From: Methylobacterium sp. J-026
GTDB taxonomy: Bacteria; Pseudomonadota; Alphaproteobacteria; Rhizobiales; Beijerinckiaceae
Reading direction: 5' to 3'
Assembly: GCF_022829585.1 (NCBI RefSeq)
Contig: NZ_JAKSYC010000183.1
Location: forward strand, 1 to 42,998
DNA length: 42,998 nt
Positions 17,857-26,338 of the stretch are shown here, in pieces; position 1 is the first letter of the stretch; the number at the start of each line of letters is the position of its first letter. The position numbers and the translations under genes were made by a program. A model generated the notes under the pieces. It did no database searches. It was not told the origin of the DNA and saw only the letters and a list, made by a program, of their open reading frames with translations.

Positions 17857-18753
17857 ATGCAGATCGCCATCGTCGATTCGAGTCGCGTCGTTCTCCAGAT
17901 CATCGCCTCCCTGCTCGAACCGCGGGGCCACGCGGTTCACGCCTTCACGGATTCGACCGAGGCGCTGGATTTCGTGAAGACGACACCTGCGATCCGTGTC
18001 CTGATCACCAGCCTCGAGGTTCGGCCGCTCTCCGGGCTCGAACTGTGCTGGGCCGCGCGCCTGCTCGCGGAGGAGCGCGGGCCGCTGCACGTGATCACGA
18101 TGTCGTCGGCACGCAACGTCCGCAGTCTGGCCGAAGCCCTCGACAGCGGCGCCGACGACTTCATCGAGAAGCCGCCGAGCGCCGAAGAACTCTATGCGCG
18201 GCTGCGCGCGGCCGAGCGCCTGACCACCATGCAGGCGGAGCTGATCCGTCTCGCCGAGACGGATCCCCTGACCGGGGCCTTGAACAGGCGTGCCTTCTTC
18301 AACCGGGCCCGCCTGGCGGCCAACCGCGCCGGCGAGCCCGGCGGCGTCTCGGCGATCCTCGCCGACATCGACCATTTCAAGCGCATCAACGACGCGCACG
18401 GGCACGATGTCGGGGACGCGGCGATCACGGCCGTGGCCGACCTGATCGCCCGGGAGGGGATCGGCGGCCGGCTCGGCGGCGAGGAATTCGCCCTCATTTT
18501 GCCCGAGGGCCGCCTGTCGGAGGCGGCCTCCTGCGCCGAGCGCCTGCGCGCGCGCGTAGCGGCGCTGCGGATCCCCGCGGGCGAGGATACTGTCCAGCTG
18601 ACCTGCAGCTTCGGCGTCAGTACCTGGATCGAGGACGACAGTGTCGAGGGCCTGATCAAGCGCGCGGATGTCGCCCTCTATGCCGCCAAGACTGGCGGAC
18701 GTAACCGCGTCGTACAGTCTTCGGGAGCCACCGCTCCGGTTGTCGCGCATTGA
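17857..18753 (+). CDS. Diguanylate cyclase with pseudo-receiver domain (PleD-like)
   Basis: 298 residues. Residues 1-120 form a receiver fold (MQIAIVDSSRVVLQII ... DDFIEKPPSAEELYARL), but Ser52 in VLITSLEV replaces the phosphorylated Asp, and Ser8 replaces one of the acidic pair. Residues ~130-290 are a GGDEF domain: LAETDPLTGALNRRAFF, ADIDHFKRINDAHGHDVGD, and the active-site loop GGEEF, an accepted variant. It should make cyclic di-GMP from two GTP. The RxxD inhibitory site five residues before GGEEF is absent (AREG), so product inhibition of the usual kind is not expected. The receiver probably senses by binding, not by phosphorylation. A hairpin terminator candidate follows at 18811-18830. 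Confidence 0.88.
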   Translation: MQIAIVDSSRVVLQIIASLLEPRGHAVHAFTDSTEALDFVKTTPAIRVLITSLEVRPLSGLELCWAARLLAEERGPLHVITMSSARNVRSLAEALDSGADDFIEKPPSAEELYARLRAAERLTTMQAELIRLAETDPLTGALNRRAFFNRARLAANRAGEPGGVSAILADIDHFKRINDAHGHDVGDAAITAVADLIAREGIGGRLGGEEFALILPEGRLSEAASCAERLRARVAALRIPAGEDTVQLTCSFGVSTWIEDDSVEGLIKRADVALYAAKTGGRNRVVQSSGATAPVVAH

Positions 18754-18810
18754 TCCGGACGCGCTGCCCCGATTCGACACGCCGACATTAAGCATGCCGG
18801 ATCGGCGTCC

Positions 18811-18830
18811 CGGATCGGGACACCGATCCG
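18811..18830. terminator. Hairpin after the GGDEF gene
   Basis: CGGATCGG, loop GACA, CCGATCCG: a perfect 8-base stem 57 bases after the GGDEF stop. AT-rich bases follow but no T-run. It could instead be an operator of the next gene, since CGGCCAATAT repeats start inside its right edge. Confidence 0.5.
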
Positions 18831-18867
18831 GCCAATATCTCCGAAATGGCAGGAAAACGGCCAATAT
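18829..18867 (+). promoter_or_regulatory. Direct repeats CGGCCAATAT upstream of the LuxR-type regulator
   Basis: CGGCCAATAT occurs at 18829-18838 and again at 18858-18867, a 29-base period (close to three helix turns), in an AT-rich 212-base gap before the gene at 18966. Two TGGAAC copies follow near 18894 and 18906. This looks like a tandem binding site, possibly for the regulator itself. Confidence 0.45.
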
Positions 18868-18965
18868 AAAGCTTAATATTCGCGAATTGTCACTGGAACA
18901 GTTCTTGGAACTTCGCCTTCGATCCCGGTCGTCTGTATCGAGCCGGGAGAGCGAGGTGCGAGGTT

Positions 18966-19652
18966 ATGAGTACCGCCGTTGGCGTCTTGATTCTGGATGA
19001 ACCGCAGGACCTGAGCGCGACTGTTCGCGCAACTCTGGAACACATGCCGGAATTCCACACGATCGGCGAGGCTCATCTGGAGATGGCCGATGCCGGCCCC
19101 GCGGTCGCGCTCGTCTTCCTCGACGAGATCCGGCTCGCGGACGGGATCGCCCGCCTCGTCGACCTGAAGGAGCGGCAGCCGCACCTGCGCACGCTGGTGG
19201 TCTTCGGCGCGCTGACCGCCGACGATCTCCGCGCCCTGCTTGCTGCGGGGGCCGACGCCTTCGTGGCGCGCTCCAAGGCGCCCCGCGACCTCGCGGCTGC
19301 GCTGCTCGCCCTGGCGGAGGGCTCGGATTGCCTCGTGCCGCCGGAGCAGCCCCTGGCGGAGGCGACCGAGCCGGTCGACAGCCTCGGCCTGACGCCCCGG
19401 GAGGCGGAGGTGCTGCGCTTCCTCAGCTCGGGCTTCAGCAACAAGGAGGTCGCACGGCGTCTGGCGCTCAGCGTGCGCACGGTCGAGACCCACCGGCTGA
19501 ACCTCCGCCGGAAGACGCAGACCGGCCGCCTGAAGGACCTCGTGTCGCTCGCCCGCCAGCTCGGCCTGGCGCCGGTGGTGGACAACACCGATCAAGTCCG
19601 GCGGTCCACCGACCGGCGCTCGTCGGGCAACGACAGCCAGTCCCGGCATTGA
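18966..19652 (+). CDS. NarL/LuxR-type response regulator with atypical receiver
   Basis: 228 residues. Residues 1-120 form a receiver-like domain with Asp11-Glu12 and a candidate phosphorylation Asp53 (VFLDEIRL). However, the conserved Thr/Ser of strand 4 appears as Gly in LVVFGALT, and the conserved Lys of strand 5 as Arg in AFVARSKAP, so normal phospho-switching is doubtful. Residues ~140-200 are a clear LuxR helix-turn-helix: LTPREAEVLRFLSSGFSNKE and VARRLALSVRTVETHRLNL. It binds DNA and probably acts as a transcription factor. The C-terminal ~25 residues are polar and likely disordered. It follows the GGDEF gene in the same direction, 212 bases on. Confidence 0.87.
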   Translation: MSTAVGVLILDEPQDLSATVRATLEHMPEFHTIGEAHLEMADAGPAVALVFLDEIRLADGIARLVDLKERQPHLRTLVVFGALTADDLRALLAAGADAFVARSKAPRDLAAALLALAEGSDCLVPPEQPLAEATEPVDSLGLTPREAEVLRFLSSGFSNKEVARRLALSVRTVETHRLNLRRKTQTGRLKDLVSLARQLGLAPVVDNTDQVRRSTDRRSSGNDSQSRH

Positions 19653-19688
19653 CCGGGACCGGGCACCTGCGCGGGACCGGTGGCCGTC

Positions 19689-20909
19689 TCAGGCGGCACC
19701 GACCCGCGTATCGGCACCGGCCCGCGACGGACGCTCGTCCCTTGCGCCCGACGCGGCCTTGCTCCGCGGTTTCCCGGCACGCGGACCCGTCCTGGCGTTC
19801 GGCTTGACCCGTTTGCCATGCCGCGCGGCGTCCGCGTTCACGGCGAGCCGCGCCTGGAGCAGCGCCAGCACGGCGGTCTCCTCGGATCTGAGGCTGGACA
19901 GGTCCTCGCTCAGCTCCGACTCGACGGCGTCCTTCAGGTGCAGGAGCAGCCCGCCTTCCAGATAGCAATCGAGGATCTGGGGATGGATGTAGCACTTGCG
20001 GCAGACCGTCGGCGTGTTGCCCAGGCGCCCCGCGACGCTCTCGATCGCCGTTCGGATGTTGCGCTTGGCGCCGGCATCGCTGTCGAAGCTCTCGAACGCG
20101 CGCAGGGCCAGGGCGGCCAGCACGGTCCCGGCCCAGGTCCGGAAATCCTTGGCGGTGAACTCCTGCCCGGTGATCTCACGCAGATACGCGTTGACGTCCG
20201 ACGAGGTGACGTCGCGCTGCGCGCCGTCGGCGTCGAGATACTGGAACAGCTCCTGCCCGGGCAGGTCCTGGCAGGCCTTGACGATCCGGGCGACGCGGCG
20301 GTCCTTGAGGGACACGTCCCAGGTCTTGCCGCTCTTGCCCTTGAACCGGAACGACACGGCCGAGCCCGCGATGCGGACATGCGGATCGCGCAGGGTGGTG
20401 AGCCCGTAGCTCTTGTTGGTCCGCGCGTAATCGTCGTTGCCGACGCGGATCAGCGTGGTCTCGAGCAGCTGGACCACCGTGGCCAGCACCTTGTCCCGCG
20501 GCAGGCCCGGCCGCTTCATGTCGGCGTCGACCCGCTGGCGGATGGCCGGCAGGGCGTCGGCGAAGGCCATGATCCGGGAGAACTTGTCGGCCTCCCGTGC
20601 CTGACGGAAATCCGGGTGGTAGCGGTACTGCTTGCGTCCCTTCGCGTCCCGGCCGGTCGCCTGGATGTGGCCGTTCCGGCGGGGGCAGATCCAGACATCC
20701 GTGTAGGCCGGGGGGATCGCGAGGGATCGGATACGGGCCAGGATCGTGCGGTCGCGCACGGGGACGCCCTTCGCGTCGAGGTAGCGGAAGCCGGTGCCGC
20801 TGCGCCGGCGCGTCAGCCCCGGGCGGCCGTCATCGACGTAGACGAGCCCAGCCTCCTCCGCCGCAGCGCGCAGGGGTCCGCCGCCCTCGACCGTCTCGAC
20901 ACCCGCCAT
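19689..20909 (-). CDS. Bacterial DNA topoisomerase IB (poxvirus-like)
   Basis: 406 residues from ATG 20909, which has GGGGA upstream; the frame is open to 21002. Residues ~30-110 are the N-terminal clamp (PAYTDVWICPRRNGHIQATG, quoted in part, and KGRKQYRYHP). The catalytic domain follows with LIRVGNDDYARTNKSYGLTT (Arg and Lys of the pentad), FRTWAGTVLAALAL and CRKCYIHPQIL, where Tyr307 is the nucleophile. The last ~45 residues are a basic tail (KRVKPNARTG...KPRSKAASG), probably for DNA contact. The enzyme relaxes supercoils through a 3'-phosphotyrosyl link. A GGAAC-N17-GGTT box 56 bases upstream points to stress control. It is divergent from a glycosyltransferase. Confidence 0.93.
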   Translation of the reverse strand: MAGVETVEGGGPLRAAAEEAGLVYVDDGRPGLTRRRSGTGFRYLDAKGVPVRDRTILARIRSLAIPPAYTDVWICPRRNGHIQATGRDAKGRKQYRYHPDFRQAREADKFSRIMAFADALPAIRQRVDADMKRPGLPRDKVLATVVQLLETTLIRVGNDDYARTNKSYGLTTLRDPHVRIAGSAVSFRFKGKSGKTWDVSLKDRRVARIVKACQDLPGQELFQYLDADGAQRDVTSSDVNAYLREITGQEFTAKDFRTWAGTVLAALALRAFESFDSDAGAKRNIRTAIESVAGRLGNTPTVCRKCYIHPQILDCYLEGGLLLHLKDAVESELSEDLSSLRSEETAVLALLQARLAVNADAARHGKRVKPNARTGPRAGKPRSKAASGARDERPSRAGADTRVGAA

Positions 20910-20964
20910 CGCCCGTCCCCCGCATACGCCGCCGGACGGCCCGCCCGGCGAGAAGGTCACCATC

Positions 20965-20990
20965 AACCGGCGGCGCCCGACCGCCGTTCC
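20965..20990 (-). promoter_or_regulatory. EcfG-like promoter candidate for topoisomerase IB
   Basis: On the minus strand GGAAC (20990-20986), 17 bases, GGTT (20968-20965). The GTT core and an allowed spacing are kept; the -10 element is about 55 bases from the ATG at 20909. Confidence 0.45.
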
Positions 20991-21043
20991 GCGTCTGCGC
21001 ATCCGTCGCAGGCCGATCCGCCGCGGCGTGCTAGAGGGCAGCG

Positions 21044-22207
21044 ATGATGCCCGACGCCGCCCTCGACCACGCCCCCGTCCCGATGCGCCGCCTCGTCTTC
21101 GTGGTGACCGAGGACTGGTTCTTCGCCTCGCACTTCCTGCCGATGGCGCGGGCCGCCATCGCTATGGGGCTGGCGGTGACCGTGGTGACGCGGGTGCGGG
21201 CCCACCGCGCCGCCATCGAGGCCACCGGCGCGCGGGTTGTACCCCTGGAGGCCGAGCGGGCGAGCCTCAACCCCATGGCGGCCGGCTACGCGGCCGGGCA
21301 GCTCGCCGCGATCCTCAAGGCGCTCTCCGCCGACATCGTCCATTGCATCGCGCTGCGCGGGATCCTGATCGGCGGCACGGCGGCCGCGATGGCGGGCATC
21401 CCGGCCCGGGTCTACGCGCTGACCGGCCTCGGCCTCGTCGGGGCCCGGACCGACCGGCTCGGGCGCGCGTCGCGGCTCGCCCTGCGGACGTTGATCCGCG
21501 GCCCCCTGGCTTCCCGCCAGACCCGCTTTCTGTTCGAGAACCCGGACGATGCCCGGGCCCTCGGCCTCGATCCGCTGGAGCAGACGGTCACCGTGATCGG
21601 GGGCGCCGGGGTGGATCCCGACGCCTATTGCCCGCAGCCGCTGCCGGCCATGCCGCCGCTGACGGTGGCGATCGTCTCGCGCATGCTGTGGTCGAAGGGG
21701 ATCGACGTCGCCGTGGAGGCGGTCCGTCTCGCCCGGGGGCAGGGCGCATCGGTGGACCTCGCCCTGTACGGCGCGCCGGATCCGTCGAACCGGCGCGCCA
21801 TCCCCGAGGCGACGCTGCGGGCGTGGAGCCGCGACGGCGTCGCCTGGCACGGCCCCACCGAGGACGTGGCCGGCATCTGGGCCGGCCATCACGTCGCCTG
21901 CCTGCCGTCGCGGGGCGGGGAGGGGCTGCCGCGGACGCTCCTGGAGGCCGCTGCCTGCGGCCGGGCGCTGGTCGCCTCGGACGTTCCGGGCTGCCGCAGC
22001 CTCGTGCGCGACGGCGTCGAGGGCCTGCTCGTCCCGCCGGACGATGCGCCGGCCCTGGCGCAGGTCCTGGTGCGGTTGAGCCGTGATCCCGGGCTCGTCG
22101 CCGCCCTCGGCGCGGCGGCGCGGGCGCGGATCGAGGCCGGGGGTTTCACCGAGGCCGCGGTGACCGACAGCGTCCGCGCCCTCTGGCGCGACCTGCTGGA
22201 GGCCTGA
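21044..22207 (+). CDS. Glycosyltransferase family 4 (GT-B fold)
   Basis: 387 residues from ATG 21044 (GAGGG upstream; ATG 21047 also possible). The N-terminal half has the acceptor-domain layout (LVFVVTEDWFFASHFLPMAR, IVHCIALRGILIGG). The C-terminal half has the donor-binding Rossmann domain: VAIVSRMLWSKGIDVAVEAV and the EX7E-type loop PSRGGEGLPRTLLEAAACGR with ALVASDVPGCRSLV. It transfers a sugar from a nucleotide-sugar to an unknown acceptor at the cytoplasmic face of the membrane, as in exopolysaccharide or lipopolysaccharide assembly. The next gene starts two bases after its stop, so the two are co-transcribed. No other polysaccharide gene is near. Confidence 0.9.
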   Translation: MMPDAALDHAPVPMRRLVFVVTEDWFFASHFLPMARAAIAMGLAVTVVTRVRAHRAAIEATGARVVPLEAERASLNPMAAGYAAGQLAAILKALSADIVHCIALRGILIGGTAAAMAGIPARVYALTGLGLVGARTDRLGRASRLALRTLIRGPLASRQTRFLFENPDDARALGLDPLEQTVTVIGGAGVDPDAYCPQPLPAMPPLTVAIVSRMLWSKGIDVAVEAVRLARGQGASVDLALYGAPDPSNRRAIPEATLRAWSRDGVAWHGPTEDVAGIWAGHHVACLPSRGGEGLPRTLLEAAACGRALVASDVPGCRSLVRDGVEGLLVPPDDAPALAQVLVRLSRDPGLVAALGAAARARIEAGGFTEAAVTDSVRALWRDLLEA

Positions 22208-22209
22208 CC

Positions 22210-22869
22210 ATGCGCCCGCCCGACGATCCCGCCGGCTTCATCCGCGCCAACACCCGCCTCCTACCGGTCCCCTACGCCCCTGAGATCCGGCTCCACGTCG
22301 CCGACGAGGCGACGGCTCTGTGGCAGAAGACCGAGGACGAATTGAACGCGATCGGATTGCCGCCGCCGTTCTGGGCCTTCGCCTGGGCGGGCGGTCAGGC
22401 GCTGTCCCGCTACATCCTCGACAACCCGGTCCTCGTGGACGGCACGATGGCCGTGGACTTCGCATCGGGCTCGGGCCTGGTGGCGATCGCGGCGGCCCGC
22501 GCCGGCGCGCGGCGCGTGCTTGCCAGCGACCTCGATCCGTTCGCCATGGCGGCAATCCGCCTGAACGCTGCCGCCAACGACGTCGCGGGACGGGTCGAGC
22601 CCATCTCCGACGATCTCCTGGGCACCGTGCCCGAGGCCGATCTCGTCCTGGCGGCGGATGTCTTCTACGAACGCGACCTCGCCGCCGCGGTGACCGACTG
22701 GCTCTTCGGGCTTCACGCCCGCGGCGTCACGGTGCTCATCGGCGATCCGGGCCGCACCTATCTGCCGCGCACGCGGCTCACCTGTCTGGCCTCCTACGAA
22801 GTCCCGGTCTCCCGCGACCTCGAGGATGCCGAGATCAAGCGCAGTCACGTCTGGCGGTTGGAGACATGA
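22210..22869 (+). CDS. SAM-dependent methyltransferase, ETF-beta lysine methyltransferase-like
   Basis: 219 residues. The class I SAM-binding core is VDFASGSGLVAIAAARAG, with ASDLDPFAMAAIRLNA as the acidic loop. Other marks are IGLPPPFWAFAWAGGQALSR, LAADVFYERDLA and GDPGRTYLPR, which match the METTL20/ETFBKMT group. In Agrobacterium and in mitochondria these enzymes methylate lysines next to the recognition loop of the electron transfer flavoprotein beta subunit. That target is inferred from resemblance; the enzyme could act on another protein. It follows the glycosyltransferase by two bases. A 130-base gap with no distinct motif leads to the FMN reductase gene. Confidence 0.8.
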   Translation: MRPPDDPAGFIRANTRLLPVPYAPEIRLHVADEATALWQKTEDELNAIGLPPPFWAFAWAGGQALSRYILDNPVLVDGTMAVDFASGSGLVAIAAARAGARRVLASDLDPFAMAAIRLNAAANDVAGRVEPISDDLLGTVPEADLVLAADVFYERDLAAAVTDWLFGLHARGVTVLIGDPGRTYLPRTRLTCLASYEVPVSRDLEDAEIKRSHVWRLET

Positions 22870-22999
22870 GAATCCATACGGATCGCGGGGCGGACGCAGG
22901 ATGCGCGGCACGGATGACGGTTCTTCCGGAGCCGAAATGCGCTAGCCTCGACCGAGCCCGCCGCGCGCGTCTGGGCGCCTTGCGGCGGAAGGTTTCCCG

Positions 23000-23584
23000 G
23001 TGAAGATCGAGTCGAGCAGCATGCCGAGCCGTCCCCGCGTCGTCGCCTTCTCGGGGAGCGCCAAGCGGCCCTCGCGCACCCGCATTCTGGTCGAGGCGCT
23101 CGGGGCCGAACTCGGACGTCTGCGGCCGATCGATCTCGCGGTCTACGACCTTCTCGATGCCGGACCGGGCCTCGGCGCGACGCAGCGCCACGATTTGTCC
23201 GCACCGGCGGAGCGGCTGATCGCGGCGATCGAGGGGGCGGACGCCCTGATCGTCGGGACGCCCGTCTACCAGGGCGGCTATGCCGGGCTGTTCAAGCACG
23301 TGTTCGACTTCGTCGATCCGGCCCGCATGGCCGGCAAGCCGGTGGTGCTCACCGCCACGGGCGGCGGCCTGCGCCACGCGCTGGTGGTCGAGCACAGCCT
23401 GCGGCCGCTGTTCGGCTTCTTCGCGGCGCATGTGGCACCGACCTCGGTCTATGCGGGCTCGGACGACCTGGTCGACGGCCGGATCCTGGACAGGACCGTC
23501 GCGGCGCGGCTCGAAGCCGCCGCGGCGGAACTCGCGTCCCTGATCGACCTCGCGCGCCCGCCCGGTTCCGGCCCGACCAACTGA
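23000..23584 (+). CDS. NADPH-dependent FMN reductase (SsuE/MsuE-like)
   Basis: 194 residues starting at GTG 23000, with GGAAGG seven bases upstream; ATG 23021 would give a protein seven residues shorter. The flavodoxin-like fold shows VVAFSGSAKRPSRTRILVEA (phosphate-binding loop SGSAKRPSRT), ADALIVGTPVYQGGYAGLFK and LTATGGGLRHALVVEHSLRP. These match the FMN reductases that feed reduced flavin to two-component monooxygenases, as in alkanesulfonate use. No monooxygenase is nearby, so the partner is unknown. Confidence 0.85.
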   Translation: MKIESSSMPSRPRVVAFSGSAKRPSRTRILVEALGAELGRLRPIDLAVYDLLDAGPGLGATQRHDLSAPAERLIAAIEGADALIVGTPVYQGGYAGLFKHVFDFVDPARMAGKPVVLTATGGGLRHALVVEHSLRPLFGFFAAHVAPTSVYAGSDDLVDGRILDRTVAARLEAAAAELASLIDLARPPGSGPTN

Positions 23585-23652
23585 CGGGTCACTCCCCGGA
23601 AACGCTGCCGACCCTAAGTGCTCGAACGGACGACGCTCACCCGCGAGGGATC

Positions 23653-24270
23653 ATGTCAGGTTCTCCGATCACGACCGGGAAGGCCGCCCCCGTGGCGCTG
23701 CCCGCCACCTACGTCACGGCATCCGGGTTGCCACGCTACAATCCGCTGGCCCAGGCCCTGCACTGGCTGACCGCGGCCCTGGTCCTGGCGGTCCTGCCGC
23801 TCGCCTGGGTGGCCGCAAGCCTCCCGCCCGCACCCGCCAAGGGCAACTTCTTCGTCCTGCACAAGTCGGTGGGCCTGACCATCCTGGCGATCGTCGTCGT
23901 GCGGATCGTCTGGCGGATGATCCGGCCCGCGCCGGCGGATCCCCAGGCGCCCCGACTCCTGACCCTGATCGGGCGCATCAACCACTACCTGATGTACGCG
24001 ATCTTCCTGATCATGCCGATCAGCGGCTACCTGCTGAGCGCCCTGTCGGGGCGCGACACGCCGTATTTCTGGCTGTTCACGATCCCCGGGCTGCCGAAGG
24101 ACGACGCGGCCCAGAAGATCGCCGACTCGATCCACCTCGTCGGGCAGTGGTTCGTCTACGCGCTGGTCCTGCTGCACATCGCCGGCACCGTCTGGCACCT
24201 CGTGATCCGCCGGGACGGCCTGCTGGAGCGGATGCTGCCGGTCCAGGACGGCCGGCGGTCGAGCCGGTAA
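23653..24270 (+). CDS. Cytochrome b561 (di-haem, inner membrane)
   Basis: 205 residues with four membrane helices (about 37-56, 70-90, 113-133, 166-187). Histidines that can ligate haem are His37 in YNPLAQALHWLTAALVL, the His of FVLHKSVGLTI, and those near the end in SIHLVGQWFVYALVLLHIAG (quoted in part) and TVWHLVIRRDG. This is the prokaryotic CybB-type layout, which oxidises ubiquinol, in E. coli with superoxide as acceptor. The start ATG has GAGGGATC just before it. It stands alone, 68 bases after the FMN reductase, and its stop is four bases from that of the opposite-strand inhibitor gene. Confidence 0.9.
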   Translation: MSGSPITTGKAAPVALPATYVTASGLPRYNPLAQALHWLTAALVLAVLPLAWVAASLPPAPAKGNFFVLHKSVGLTILAIVVVRIVWRMIRPAPADPQAPRLLTLIGRINHYLMYAIFLIMPISGYLLSALSGRDTPYFWLFTIPGLPKDDAAQKIADSIHLVGQWFVYALVLLHIAGTVWHLVIRRDGLLERMLPVQDGRRSSR

Positions 24271-24273
24271 CGA

Positions 24274-25131
24274 TCACTCCACGCGGCGCAGGACGAAGGT
24301 CGTGCCGACCTCCGGATCGCGCCGCCAGCGTCCGTCGCCGCTCGGTACGAGGTCGATGCTGTGGCCGCGCTTGGCGGTGAGGGTCATCCGGCCGTCGGCG
24401 TAGCGCCAGCGGACCGGATCGAACACCTCCAGGCCGCCATCGTGGCAGCCGGGCACCAGGCGCACGCCGCCGCCGACGCCGTCGAGGGTGATCCGGCAGG
24501 TGTCGTGCTCCTGGAACCGGTCGAGGGCGTAGGTCCCCGGGGCCGGGCCGGCCGGGGCGGTCGAGGCCGGCTGCAGCGCGGCCGGCAGGGGCGGCGCCGC
24601 CTGGAGCGGTGTCGGGGTGGACGGGTCCGGCGGGACCGGTTCGGCCTCGGCGCCGGCCAGACCGCCGGGGCGCATCGCCACGATATCGAGGGGGACGAGG
24701 CTGTACTGCTCGCCGCTCTCCATCTTGGCGACCAAGCTGCGCTGGTCCGGGCGCCGGGCGAATTCGAGGACCGGACGGACGTTGCGGTCGACGAGGCGCA
24801 CGGCCCCTTCGACGAACAGCCAGCCGGCGATCCCGTTCATCACCGGCAGCGCCCGCCGGCATCCGGCCGGGAAGCGCAGGCGCCGGCCGGCCTCGCCGCT
24901 GTCGAGCACGAGCGTCAACACGCAGCGGCGGTTGGTGCCGTCCCGGGACAGATCCCAGGTCCCGGGGGCTTCGCCGAGCTTCTCGGGCAGGCTGGTCGGC
25001 GCCGCGGCCGGTGCCGGCGTCTCCGCGACCGGGGGGCTCGGTTCGGGCAGGGCCGCGGGCGCGTCCTGAGCCGCCACTGGCCACGGGAGCAGGGCCAGGG
25101 CGGCCAGCAGGGCGGCCGGTGCGGGCTTCAC
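24274..25131 (-). CDS. Tandem AprI/Inh-type metalloprotease inhibitor, exported
   Basis: 285 residues from GTG 25131, chosen because it makes a 4-base GTGA overlap with the upstream dehydrogenase stop and gives the signal peptide [20 protein letters not shown]. After a Pro/Ala-rich linker come two similar domains. Domain 1 (about 48-165) has GTWDLSRDGTNRRCVLTL with Cys70 and PAGCRRAL with Cys91, then WLFVEGAVRLVDRN. Domain 2 (about 200-285) has GTYALDRFQEHDTCRITL with Cys212 and VPGCHDGG with Cys229, then YADGRMTLTAKRG and a C-terminal FVLRRVE. Each has the W/Y...C...C pattern of the small beta-barrel inhibitors of serralysin-type proteases. A typical inhibitor has a single domain of ~120 residues. 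No protease gene is in the window. Confidence 0.75.
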   Translation of the reverse strand: MKPAPAALLAALALLPWPVAAQDAPAALPEPSPPVAETPAPAAAPTSLPEKLGEAPGTWDLSRDGTNRRCVLTLVLDSGEAGRRLRFPAGCRRALPVMNGIAGWLFVEGAVRLVDRNVRPVLEFARRPDQRSLVAKMESGEQYSLVPLDIVAMRPGGLAGAEAEPVPPDPSTPTPLQAAPPLPAALQPASTAPAGPAPGTYALDRFQEHDTCRITLDGVGGGVRLVPGCHDGGLEVFDPVRWRYADGRMTLTAKRGHSIDLVPSGDGRWRRDPEVGTTFVLRRVE

Positions 25132-26099
25132 GCGTTCGGGCTCCAGGGTGTCTCGGCGACGGGCGTCAGCGGTCCCCGCCCCTCGAACCACGAGACGACG
25201 TTGTCGACGACGAGCTGGGCCATCGCGGCACGGGTGTGCTCAGAGGCCGAGCCGACATGCGGCAGCAGCACCGTGTTGTCGAGGGCGGCGAGGTCGCCCG
25301 GGACGTGGGGCTCGTTCTCGAACACGTCGAGCCCGGCGCCCAGGATGGTCCCAGCCTTGAGCGCGGCGATCAGCGCCGCCTCGTCCACGAGGCTGCCGCG
25401 GGCGACGTTGACCAGGATCCCTTCGGGGCCGAGGGCCTCCAGCACCGCCGCATCCACCAGCCCGCGGGTGTCGGCGCCCCCCGGCGCGACCACGATCAGG
25501 ATATGGACCGCATGCGCCATGCCGATCAGGCTGTCGTGATAGGTGTAGGGAACGTCCGCCTGCGGGCGGCGGCCGTGATAGTCGATGGCGACGCCGAAGC
25601 TTTCCAGGCGCCGGGCGATGGCCCGCCCGATCCGCCCAAGCCCGAGGATGCCGACGCGGCGCCCGCGCAGGGAGGCGGAGAGGGGGAATGGGGCCTTCGG
25701 CCAATGGCCGGCGCGGAGGTACCGGTCGGCCTGCGGGATTCGGCGGAGGGTGGCGATCACGAGGCCGATCGCGAGGTCTGCGACCTCGTCGGTGAGCACG
25801 TCCGGCGTGTTGGTGACGACGACGCCGCGCCGGTGCGCCGCCGCGGCGTCGACCGCGTCGTAGCCGACCCCGAAATTGGCGATGAGCTCCAGTTTCGGCA
25901 GCCGGTCGATCAGGGCGGCGTCGACCGCCGCGGCGCCGCCGACGCACAGGGCGCGGATCCGCGGGCCGGTCTCGGCGAGCAATGCCTCGGCATCCGCGGC
26001 GCCGGCGAGCCGATGGACGCCGTACCGACCTTCGAAGGCCGCTTCGACGAGCGGATGCATTTTCCGCAGGAACAGGATCTCGGACGGCGCGTCAGGCAT
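25128..26099 (-). CDS. D-2-hydroxyacid dehydrogenase (GhrB/hydroxypyruvate reductase-like)
   Basis: 323 residues. The substrate-side segment [20 protein letters not shown] with [20 protein letters not shown] is followed by the NAD(P)-binding [20 protein letters not shown] (about 148-167). The catalytic triad of the family is visible: Arg in [14 protein letters not shown], Glu in [11 protein letters not shown], and His in [13 protein letters not shown]. Such enzymes reduce glyoxylate, hydroxypyruvate or other 2-keto acids; in a methylotroph the serine cycle uses hydroxypyruvate reductase, but this gene is not with serine-cycle genes, so it may be a general 2-keto acid reductase. It shares the GTGA overlap with the inhibitor gene downstream, so both are translated together. 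Confidence 0.9.
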   Translation of the reverse strand: MPDAPSEILFLRKMHPLVEAAFEGRYGVHRLAGAADAEALLAETGPRIRALCVGGAAAVDAALIDRLPKLELIANFGVGYDAVDAAAAHRRGVVVTNTPDVLTDEVADLAIGLVIATLRRIPQADRYLRAGHWPKAPFPLSASLRGRRVGILGLGRIGRAIARRLESFGVAIDYHGRRPQADVPYTYHDSLIGMAHAVHILIVVAPGGADTRGLVDAAVLEALGPEGILVNVARGSLVDEAALIAALKAGTILGAGLDVFENEPHVPGDLAALDNTVLLPHVGSASEHTRAAMAQLVVDNVVSWFEGRGPLTPVAETPWSPNA

Positions 26100-26338
26100 C
26101 GCTCACTCCCTCGTTCGGCCGTCCAGCGGCGCGGCCGGTTCCTCAATCCCGCATAGGGCCAGTGCGGGGTGGGACGCCAGCGGGCGCCCCCGCCGTCGAT
26201 GACATCCGCGCCCCGGCGCCGGGCGGTCATTCGACCGGGGCGCAACTCGCCCCTTCCGAAATGCCCGCGCGATGCCTAGTAAGAACGACGCATCATCGCG
26301 AGAGCTCTGTACCGCCCCATTCTCGAAGACGAAAACCG

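Noticed and set aside
18895..18933. EcfG promoter before the LuxR-type regulator
   Set aside because: Two GGAAC copies are present, but no NGTT follows at 16 or 17 bases.
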